Shown: positions 1 to 4,806 of the stretch, piece after piece
Position numbering within the stretch: the first letter of the stretch is position 1
Layout of the letters: each line of letters starts with the position of its first letter
NCBI GenBank assembly: GCA_013330315.1
Contig: DUIO01000215.1
Location: forward strand, 615-8,292
Length of the DNA: 7,678 nt
Reading direction: 5' to 3'
From: Methanosarcina sp.
GTDB lineage: Archaea; Halobacteriota; Methanosarcinia; Methanosarcinales; Methanosarcinaceae
The notes under the pieces: generated by a model
Seen by the model: the letters and a program-made list of their open reading frames with translations, nothing else
What the model was told of the DNA's origin: nothing
The model's database searches: none
Position numbers and translations under genes: made by a program

Positions 1-65
1 GCAGATTTATTGCTTAAAAACTGCTGCTTTGAAAAGCTGAAAAAATATGTATATCTGAAGCTTGA

Positions 66-113
66 GATAAAAATAAGAATAAATACCGGGCCATTTTAGG
101 CTTTTTAGAAGGA
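66..113 (+). promoter_or_regulatory. Candidate promoter and ribosome site for the prenyltransferase-like gene
   Basis: A TATA-like box GATAAAAATA lies at 66-75, which would place transcription start near 97. A ribosome site GAAGGA at 108-113 stands 7 nt before the ATG at 121. Bases 1-65 show no gene; a weak hairpin (GCTT at 26-29 with AAGC at 34-37) is the only structure seen. The TATA call rests on sequence resemblance alone. Confidence 0.4.
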
Positions 114-120
114 ATATTAA

Positions 121-795
121 ATGGACCTGCTTTCTTTCGGTCATCCTCTTTACGAGAGGTACCTGGCCTGGCAAATAACAAGGTCGGTTACAAAGACCCC
201 TGTACATGTAGCTATCATACTTAAGGAAACAGATCTGCTTGAACATAACGGAATCGAAAAACTTCTTTCTACCTTTCTTACCTTCAAAAGATTTAAGATA
301 GAACTTGTAAGCGTCTATGTAGATATTCTTAAGGCTGACCAACCCGTAAAAATAGAGCTTGCATCGACGCTTGGAGCCCGACTGGAAGAAAGTTTTATTG
401 ATCTCCCTGCAGGAGCGGGTTACGAAATATACGGGCTTGAAGGAGAAGTAAAGAGCAGCCGGAAGGGTAGAGATTTTTTTGTATACGTATCCCTTGGTTT
501 TGGAGGAAGAGGAGAAATCACAAGAGCTGTAGCTTCTATTCTCGAAGAGGTTAAGGCAGGAGGCGTTAAGCCTGAAGAAGTAGACGAGAAAATGCTTGAA
601 TCGCGTCTACTTGTAAAGCACGAGCCTGATATAATGATCCGTTCCGGCGGGCAAAAACTTTCGGATTTCCTTGTCTGGCAGTCAGTGTATTCAGAACTTT
701 ATTTTACGGATGTGAACTGGAAAGACATGAGAAGAATAGACCTCATGAGAGTGATAAGAGATTTCCAGAAGAGACAGAGAAGATACGGAAAGTGA
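121..795 (+). CDS. Cis-prenyltransferase (UppS/DHDDS family) paralogue, probably the non-catalytic subunit
   Basis: This 224-residue protein has the cis-prenyltransferase fold, whose enzymes extend FPP or GGPP with isopentenyl diphosphate to make polyprenyl carriers for protein and surface glycosylation. The C-terminal signature is clear: PDIMIRSGG at 169-177, SDFLVWQSVYSELYFTDVNW at 181-200, an Arg-rich tail, and GFGGRGEI at 126-133 (the family's YGGRxEI). The catalytic N-terminal motif is not kept. Where active enzymes read HVAIIMDGNxRW, this one reads HVAIILKE at 29-36, so the catalytic Asp is Lys35. The FSxEN motif is also absent (VYVDILKADQP at 65-75), and the Glu of RTGGE is Gln178. Eukaryotic NgBR/Nus1 subunits show the same pattern, and heteromeric archaeal enzymes are reported from Archaeoglobus. 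I infer a regulatory or partner subunit with the catalytic subunit encoded elsewhere. The next gene starts 6 nt after the stop, so the two are probably co-transcribed. Family assignment is firm; lack of activity is inference. Confidence 0.88.
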   Translation: MDLLSFGHPLYERYLAWQITRSVTKTPVHVAIILKETDLLEHNGIEKLLSTFLTFKRFKIELVSVYVDILKADQPVKIELASTLGARLEESFIDLPAGAGYEIYGLEGEVKSSRKGRDFFVYVSLGFGGRGEITRAVASILEEVKAGGVKPEEVDEKMLESRLLVKHEPDIMIRSGGQKLSDFLVWQSVYSELYFTDVNWKDMRRIDLMRVIRDFQKRQRRYGK

Positions 796-801
796 GAAAA
801 A

Positions 802-1353
802 ATGGAGTTTGGGGAAAAAACCGGGAGCCGTTATATTGTGATTGTGTGCCCTAAATGCAGGCAGCATGCCCAGATAACCGAAACAGAAGAAACCGGGAAA
901 AAAACTCTTAGATGCCAGCACTGCGGAGCTCTACTGAAGACAAGAAAACTCAGGATATTCGGCTCTTTTGAAGAATTGCCCGAAGCCGTAGACTTTAGAA
1001 CCCGACTGCAGGCTGAAATTTCCGGAAAGGGAAAAGAAACTTTTTCCCTGGATATATCGCCGAAAAAATCGGAAAAACCGGAGGTTTCAGGCTCAGAAGA
1101 TAACGTTTTGAAGAAAACAGTTAAAATTCCAGAACTTAAAGATTCTTCCATCGTCTTATCAGCAAAAAAAGATCAAAAATCGGTTATGAGTGAGATCCTT
1201 AAAGCTTCGGATGGAAAAATAAGGATTGGAGAGTTTCGTGAAAGAGCCCTGGAAAAAGGGATCGATGAAGAAAAGTTCGAGAGGCTCCTGCGAATACTTA
1301 TGGAGTCGGGAGAAATTTACTCTCCAGAACCCGGGGTTGTAAAACTCATATGA
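802..1353 (+). CDS. Zinc-ribbon and winged-helix protein, DUF5817-like
   Basis: This 183-residue protein has two parts. Residues 11-42 form a zinc ribbon with ligands Cys16, Cys19, Cys38 and Cys41 (CPKC and CQHC). A charged, probably flexible linker runs from about 75 to 125. Residues 126-183 look like a winged helix, with the ending ERLLRILMESGEIYSPEPG resembling the C-terminal winged helix of archaeal MCM helicases. The same layout is known in archaeal DUF5817 proteins, whose function I do not know. The fold suggests nucleic-acid binding or a transcription or replication accessory role in the cytoplasm; this is inference. Only 6 nt separate it from the upstream gene, and GTGAG at 792-796 can serve as its ribosome site, so translation may be coupled. 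No signal peptide or membrane segment is visible. No T-run or strong hairpin directly follows the stop. Confidence 0.85.
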   Translation: MEFGEKTGSRYIVIVCPKCRQHAQITETEETGKKTLRCQHCGALLKTRKLRIFGSFEELPEAVDFRTRLQAEISGKGKETFSLDISPKKSEKPEVSGSEDNVLKKTVKIPELKDSSIVLSAKKDQKSVMSEILKASDGKIRIGEFRERALEKGIDEEKFERLLRILMESGEIYSPEPGVVKLI

Positions 1354-1381
1354 ATTATTAATAAGCCCACGATATTGACGG

Positions 1382-1453
1382 CTCATTCATAAAAAGAAGG
1401 CAGGAAACCTCTGAGACTTTAGCTCGGGAGCAGTGACTATGCAGCTGAATGAG
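1382..1453 (+). repeat. 8-bp inverted repeat closing a 72-nt possibly structured segment
   Basis: CTCATTCA at 1382-1389 pairs perfectly with TGAATGAG at 1446-1453, enclosing 56 nt. Inside, AGCT and GCA near 1421-1432 can pair with TGCAGCT at 1440-1446, though this competes with the outer stem. It lies just after the zinc-ribbon gene and ahead of the nrpR leader. It could be a 3' UTR element or small RNA. It is not a tRNA, because no T-arm or anticodon stem can be drawn. Confidence 0.25.
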
Positions 1454-1494
1454 ACAAACTTATATTAAGTACGAAAAGATTTACTATAATTATG

Positions 1495-1536
1495 TATTTA
1501 AAAGCGCAGATGTTTCGGATTTGGTCAACCGAACAT
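1495..1536 (+). promoter_or_regulatory. Candidate distal nrpR promoter with operator-like inverted repeat
   Basis: TATTTAAAA at 1495-1503 is a good archaeal TATA box, which predicts transcription start near 1525. Over that start lies an inverted repeat: ATGTTTCGG at 1510-1518 against CCGAACAT at 1529-1536, eight paired bases with one bulged T and a 10-nt spacer. A repressor site often occupies this position in archaea. The leader to the nrpR ATG would be about 315 nt. It does not match the simple GGAA-N6-TTCC operator known for NrpR in Methanococcus, so the binding protein is unknown. Confidence 0.4.
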
Positions 1537-1568
1537 TAGGCGATGAGATTTAAAAATAATTATATTAA

Positions 1569-1606
1569 TTCGGAACTAATTGAAAAATACCTCCAAGCTG
1601 TCCGAA
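1569..1606 (+). repeat. Second TTCGGA/TCCGAA inverted pair in the nrpR leader
   Basis: TTCGGA at 1569-1574 and TCCGAA at 1601-1606 form a perfect 6-bp inverted repeat with a 26-nt spacer. They use the same TTCGG core as the pair at 1514-1533, so the region carries four half-sites in alternating orientation. They may be protein-binding sites or the base of an RNA stem. Confidence 0.3.
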
Positions 1607-1612
1607 AAACAA

Positions 1613-1680
1613 GTTACTGAAATATATTACAATTTACTAAAATATATTACAATTTACTGAAATATATTATCTACTAAAAT
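1613..1680 (+). repeat. AT-rich 20-bp tandem repeat, three copies plus a partial fourth
   Basis: The unit is TTTACTRAAATATATTACAA. Copies lie at 1613-1632 (first base G), 1633-1652 and 1653-1672 (end diverged), followed by a partial TACTAAAAT at 1672-1680 that is shifted by 3 nt. R alternates G, A, G, A between copies. The repeat sits 160 nt upstream of the likely nrpR start. Copy number could vary by slippage. The units contain TATA-like AATATATT, so promoter activity is possible but unproven. Confidence 0.75.
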
Positions 1681-1841
1681 GGCTATTTATTGAATAGAAA
1701 TTATCCCAAAATCGCACAGAAATCACCTGGAATTATTTATCAGGACCATTCATGAAATGCTCAATGTGTGGTTTTTGCGATTTTATCATTATTATTCATA
1801 GAGTTCACGGAATTTATACAGAGTATAACGGTGTTAGAGAC

Positions 1842-2813
1842 ATGATGGATCCGCAAATAGAAAGAAAACTCATTGAAATTATGAGGGTAATTCATGAAAG
1901 TGATAAACCCATAGGTGCCCGGGCAATAGCTGATGAACTGAACAACCGGGGCTATGATATAGGGGAGCGGGCTGTCCGCTATCACCTGAGGATCCTGGAC
2001 GAGAGAGGGTTTACACGTAAACACGGATACGCCGGGCGTACGCTTACTGATCTTGGGGAAAGCGAAATGAATGATGCCCTCATAGGAGACCGCTTCGGTT
2101 TCGTGATATCCAGGATCGAAGAAATGGCATTCAGGACTACTTATAACCCTGAAACAGAGAAAGGGGAAGTTGTAGTAAACATTTCCTATTTTGATAAGGA
2201 CGACTTTGAAACTGTTACAGAATTAATTTCGTATACGGCTCATGCAGGCTACATGATAAGCCCGAGAGTAAGAATCTTTGAAGAAGATTCGTCTGAAATG
2301 CCTCTGCCTCCGGGGAAGATAGGAATAGCTACGGTATGTAGTGTTACTTTTGACGGGCTTCTCCTTAAAGCGGGTATCCCTGTAGAACCCTCTTACGGAG
2401 GTATCCTTCAGATAGAAGACAAAAAACCAGCGCGTTTCCTTGATCTTATATCCTATAGCGGGACTTCCATTGACCCAATTAAAATATTTATGAACAGGAC
2501 TCCTACTTCGGTACTTGGGGTACTCGAAAAAGGTGAAGGGAAAATTCTTGCCAATATGAGACAGATAAATGCCTCCGCTTATGATATGGCAATAGAGGTA
2601 ATGAAAAAAGCAGAAAAAGTAGGTCTCGCAGGCTGTATCACTACAGGAGAAATTGATGAGTTTTTACTTGGGGCTCCTGTTGAAACCGGAAAATTCGGGG
2701 TTGCAATTGTTGGAGGAATTAATGGGATCTGCGCCCTTGAGGAGACAGGAATCGAAATTGAAACGAACCCTATTTCTTCTATGCTGGACTACAGAACAAT
2801 GTCAGAGATATAA
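1842..2813 (+). CDS. nrpR: NrpR-type global nitrogen repressor (HTH plus one NRD)
   Basis: NrpR represses nitrogen-fixation and ammonium-assimilation genes (nif, glnA, glnK) in methanogens and leaves DNA when 2-oxoglutarate binds. From the ATG at 1842 the protein has 323 residues. A winged helix at about 5-68 includes IGARAIADELNNRGYDIGER and AVRYHLRILDERGF. One NrpR regulatory domain (DUF128) covers about 84-320, with LPPGKIGIATVCSVTFDGLL near 155-174 and GKFGVAIVGGINGI near 283-296. Methanococcus NrpR has two regulatory domains on one chain. Methanosarcina is known to split them between NrpRI (HTH plus one domain, as here) and NrpRII, whose gene is not in this window. I chose 1842 because GGTG at 1830-1833 is spaced 8 nt before it and homology begins there. 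An in-frame ATG at 1752 would add 30 residues containing CxxCxxC. The next gene starts 72 nt on with its own ribosome site. Confidence 0.9.
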   Translation: MMDPQIERKLIEIMRVIHESDKPIGARAIADELNNRGYDIGERAVRYHLRILDERGFTRKHGYAGRTLTDLGESEMNDALIGDRFGFVISRIEEMAFRTTYNPETEKGEVVVNISYFDKDDFETVTELISYTAHAGYMISPRVRIFEEDSSEMPLPPGKIGIATVCSVTFDGLLLKAGIPVEPSYGGILQIEDKKPARFLDLISYSGTSIDPIKIFMNRTPTSVLGVLEKGEGKILANMRQINASAYDMAIEVMKKAEKVGLAGCITTGEIDEFLLGAPVETGKFGVAIVGGINGICALEETGIEIETNPISSMLDYRTMSEI

Positions 2814-2819
2814 ATAGAG

Positions 2820-2878
2820 TATTTTAAAAAACATAAACCGTTAAAAAAGTATAGCCGGGAACTACCAGGAATTTGAGG
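2820..2878 (+). promoter_or_regulatory. Candidate promoter and ribosome site for the MBL-fold gene
   Basis: TATTTTAAAAA at 2820-2830 resembles an archaeal TATA box, predicting a start near 2848 and a leader of about 38 nt. GAGG at 2875-2878 lies 7 nt before the ATG at 2886. This favours independent transcription, though readthrough from nrpR is also possible. Confidence 0.45.
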
Positions 2879-2885
2879 CAGTCGA

Positions 2886-3554
2886 ATGCTCAGACTGACA
2901 ATACTGTACGACAATGAAGCCTGCACCGGTTTTACAGGGAGCTGGGGATTTTCGGTACTGGTCGAAACAGACAGAGAAACCATTCTTTTTGACACCGGCT
3001 GGGATGGGACCCTGCTTCTTAAGCATATGAAGAAAGCCGGCATTGATCCTTCCCGTATAAGCAAGCTGGTTCTTTCCCATCAGCACTGGGATCATATAGG
3101 CGGTCTGCCCGAGATCCTCAATGCAAATCCCGGAATTGCCGTATATGTTCCTGCCTCTTTTTCGGAAAATCTCAAAAAGGAAATTAAAAAGAGATCTACA
3201 TTTATAGAAGTAAAAGAAGCTATTGAGATTTCAAGGGATATCTGGAGCACCGGAGAGCTGGGGGATAAAATAAAAGAACAGTCCCTTGTTCTAATCACGA
3301 AAAACGGGTCGTATGTAATTACAGGCTGCGCTCACCCAGGTATCGATGAGATCATAAACGCTGCCAGCTTTCATGGAAAGATTAAAGGAATTCTTGGAGG
3401 GTTGCATGATAGTGACGTATTCGAGGGATTTAAAGAAATGAATATGATAGCTGCAGGGCACTGCACAACTCATAAAGAAAAAATAAAAGGACTTTTTCCC
3501 TCAAAATTCATGGAAATTAGAGCCGGTTTACGCCTTGAACTGACTGAGTGCTGA
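2886..3554 (+). CDS. Metallo-beta-lactamase-fold hydrolase, MJ0301/COG1237 family
   Basis: This 222-residue cytoplasmic protein has the MBL fold. The metal motif SHQHWDHIGGL at 64-74 supplies His65, His67, Asp69 and His70. Further probable ligands are His150 (GCAHPGI), His174 (GGLHDSD) and His192 (GHCTTH). The early strand motif ILFDTGWDG at 33-41 is typical. The pattern of GCxHPGI, GGLH and GHCT places it in the family of Methanocaldococcus MJ0301, described as 7,8-dihydropterin-6-methyl-4-(beta-D-ribofuranosyl)-aminobenzene-5'-phosphate synthase of the tetrahydromethanopterin pathway. The family has many paralogues with other or unknown substrates, so the specific reaction is a guess; the fold and metal dependence are secure. 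Length is somewhat short for COG1237. Neighbours do not identify a pathway. A T-run with a small hairpin follows the stop. Confidence 0.88.
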   Translation: MLRLTILYDNEACTGFTGSWGFSVLVETDRETILFDTGWDGTLLLKHMKKAGIDPSRISKLVLSHQHWDHIGGLPEILNANPGIAVYVPASFSENLKKEIKKRSTFIEVKEAIEISRDIWSTGELGDKIKEQSLVLITKNGSYVITGCAHPGIDEIINAASFHGKIKGILGGLHDSDVFEGFKEMNMIAAGHCTTHKEKIKGLFPSKFMEIRAGLRLELTEC

Positions 3555-3568
3555 TTTAAAGATTATCG

Positions 3569-3581
3569 CTTTTTATAAAAG
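3569..3581 (+). terminator. T-run and small hairpin after the MBL-fold gene
   Basis: CTTTT at 3569-3573 and AAAAG at 3577-3581 form a 5-bp inverted repeat around TAT, with five T in a row at 3570-3574. It begins 15 nt after the stop. Archaeal RNA polymerase can stop at such T-runs, so this is a plausible terminator for the upstream gene. The run is short, so confidence is modest. Confidence 0.35.
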
Positions 3582-3589
3582 ATAGGATA

Positions 3590-3624
3590 CAGGTAAGGAT
3601 AGACTTATCTGATACAGTTACCTG
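3590..3624 (+). repeat. 7-bp inverted repeat within a GATA-rich stretch
   Basis: CAGGTAA at 3590-3596 pairs perfectly with TTACCTG at 3618-3624, with an inner GATA/TATC pair at 3598-3601 and 3606-3609. The direct repeat GATACAG occurs at 3586-3592 and 3611-3617. GATAG or GATAC occurs at 3586, 3598, 3611 and 3624, about every 12-13 bp. This could be a 3' UTR structure or a protein-binding cluster; no known family is recognised. Confidence 0.35.
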
Positions 3625-3721
3625 ATAGCTGATCTGAGCCGGTTGAAGTTTGATATTCTGTCTTCTACAGCGCTTGAAGCTATTATTTGAATTTATTTTC
3701 TAATTGTTAAAAGTATATCCG

Positions 3722-3780
3722 TTCCGGAAAACGTCTCAGGAGACATCCGAATAGAGTTATTTCCTGGTTGCAAAAACCGG
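3722..3780 (+). repeat. Cluster of short palindromes in the gene-free stretch 3555-4062
   Basis: Three elements lie close together: the palindrome TTCCGGAA at 3722-3729; GTCTC-AG-GAGAC at 3733-3744, flanked by CGGA (3725-3728) and TCCG (3746-3749) which can pair around it; and CTGGTT/AACCGG (3764-3769 with 3775-3780, one G-T pair). No gene is visible in 3555-4062 on either strand; an 18-codon reading frame at 3803 lacks a ribosome site. Confidence 0.35.
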
Positions 3781-3820
3781 GTACTTAATAAATTAAATAA
3801 AAATGAGTGTAGAAGTCACT

Positions 3821-3874
3821 AGAAGCGTATTGTCAGAAATAGAAATCAGAAGCATATAGTTAGAAATAGAATGC
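3821..3874 (+). repeat. Imperfect 27-bp tandem duplication
   Basis: The units 3821-3847 and 3848-3874 both begin AGAAGC and share AGAAATAGAA, differing at 5 of 27 positions. They are directly adjacent. The stretch is AT-rich and non-coding as far as can be judged. It probably arose by local duplication; no function is apparent. Confidence 0.6.
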
Positions 3875-3910
3875 CCTCCAAAAGAATAAAAGATTTTGTG
3901 CAGAAAAATT

Positions 3911-3946
3911 AAAACCAGGCAGGACTGCAAGAACAGCCTGATTTTT
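3911..3946 (+). terminator. Hairpin followed by T-run, upstream of sufC
   Basis: CAGGC at 3916-3920 pairs with GCCTG at 3936-3940. The stem can extend through one mismatch by AAAA (3911-3914) with the T-run 3942-3946. The loop is 15 nt. The form resembles an intrinsic terminator on the + strand, 120 nt before sufC. It could end a transcript from the preceding gene-free region or insulate the suf operon. Confidence 0.35.
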
Positions 3947-3968
3947 GCCCTTGTTTCTGCCATATCTG

Positions 3969-4053
3969 TCTAATAAAATAGGCATATTCTGAAAGGCTAT
4001 TTTTCAGGATACGGAAAGAATAGGGGAAGCCGTATCAAAATGATACCAGGGAG
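3969..4053 (+). promoter_or_regulatory. sufC leader: weak TATA-like box, two successive hairpins, ribosome site
   Basis: A weak TATA-like AATAAAATA precedes the leader near 3972-3980. Two inverted repeats follow back to back. CTGAAA at 3989-3994 pairs with TTTCAG at 4002-4007. GATACGG at 4008-4014 pairs with CCGTATC at 4030-4036, a perfect 7-bp pair with a 15-nt spacer. A third GATAC occurs at 4042-4046, directly before the ribosome site GGGAG at 4049-4053, and could compete for CCGTATC. The site is spaced 9 nt from the sufC ATG. This could be a repressor operator or a leader that controls translation; no known riboswitch class is recognised. Confidence 0.4.
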
Positions 4054-4062
4054 AAAACATCA

Positions 4063-4806
4063 ATGCTAAAAATAGAAGACCTGACTGTAGAGGTCAACGG
4101 AAAGACCCTGCTTCATGACGTGAACCTCGAGGTTGAAAGAGGATACACAAATGTACTTTTCGGGCCAAACGGAGCCGGAAAATCGGCTCTCATGAGGACA
4201 ATAATGGGTTTTAGTGAGTACAGAATTGTGAAAGGAAGGATATTGTTTAACGGGGAAGATATTACCCACCTTCCGATAGATGAAAGAGCCCGCCGTGGGC
4301 TGGGCATAATGATGCAGCGCCCGCCTGATATGTCCGGAATAAAACTGAGGGATCTTGTAAAAGTAGCATCGAAAGGAAAAAAGGATCCTGAAACTCTGGC
4401 AGAAAACCTCGATATGAAGCGTTTTCTGGATAGAGATGTAAATGTTGGATTTTCAGGAGGGGAAATCAAACGCTCCGAACTTCTCCAGCTTGCAGCCCAG
4501 AACCCAAAACTGTATCTTCTGGACGAGCCCGAATCCGGAGTGGATCTTGTAAGCATTGAACAGGTAGGGCTGACAATAAAAGGATTGCTTGCCGAAGGAA
4601 TGGACTGCCCCGGTGAAAGGTGTACGAAAGGGAAGTCGGCACTTATAATTACACACACGGGCCAGGTTCTGGATTACGTGCAGGCAGACAGGGGATATAT
4701 CCTCTGCAACGGCACGGTTATGTGTTCGGGAAATCCCATGAAAATGCTGGAAGAGATAAAAAACAAAGGGTATGAGGAGTGTGTAACATGCAGGCTGATG
4801 AAATGA
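4063..4806 (+). CDS. sufC: SufC-type ABC ATPase of the minimal SUF (SMS) Fe-S assembly system
   Basis: SufC is the soluble ATPase of the SUF scaffold and drives the shape change in SufB needed to build and release Fe-S clusters. In this 247-residue protein the Walker A is GPNGAGKS (34-41), the Q-loop Gln is Gln85, the signature is FSGGE (130-134), Walker B is LYLLDEPESGVD (150-161) and the switch His is His198. LDEPESGVD and the ending LEEIKNKGYE match SufC rather than transporter ATPases. No membrane segment is present. Compared with bacterial SufC there is an insertion at about 180-192 (MDCPGERCTKGKS) and a C-terminal CVTC. All six Cys (182, 187, 215, 221, 240, 243) lie in the last 66 residues. 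The ribosome site GGGAG at 4049-4053 supports the start. Its end overlaps sufB by 19 nt, so the two are translationally linked. Archaea often have only this two-gene system, also named SmsC/SmsB. Confidence 0.93.
   Translation: MLKIEDLTVEVNGKTLLHDVNLEVERGYTNVLFGPNGAGKSALMRTIMGFSEYRIVKGRILFNGEDITHLPIDERARRGLGIMMQRPPDMSGIKLRDLVKVASKGKKDPETLAENLDMKRFLDRDVNVGFSGGEIKRSELLQLAAQNPKLYLLDEPESGVDLVSIEQVGLTIKGLLAEGMDCPGERCTKGKSALIITHTGQVLDYVQADRGYILCNGTVMCSGNPMKMLEEIKNKGYEECVTCRLMK

Noticed and set aside
1380..1455. A tRNA-sized segment (about 76 nt) closed by an 8-bp stem after the zinc-ribbon gene
   Set aside because: No T-loop TTCRA, no anticodon stem and no D-arm can be drawn, so it was kept only as an inverted repeat.
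1541..1620. A C/D-box RNA suggested by CGATGAG at 1541 and CTGA at 1617
   Set aside because: Box C does not match RTGATGA, there are no internal C'/D' boxes and the spacing is too long.
3722..3729. TTCCGGAA, and TGGAA-N5-TTCCA at 6641-6655, as NrpR operators
   Set aside because: Known Methanococcus NrpR sites are GGAA-N6-TTCC. The first has no such layout and the second has a spacer one base short; neither lies next to a nitrogen gene.
4113..4658. 181-codon frame on the - strand opposite sufC
   Set aside because: It lies wholly over sufC, whose ABC motifs are all intact, and its product is Ser/Pro-rich without any known motif.
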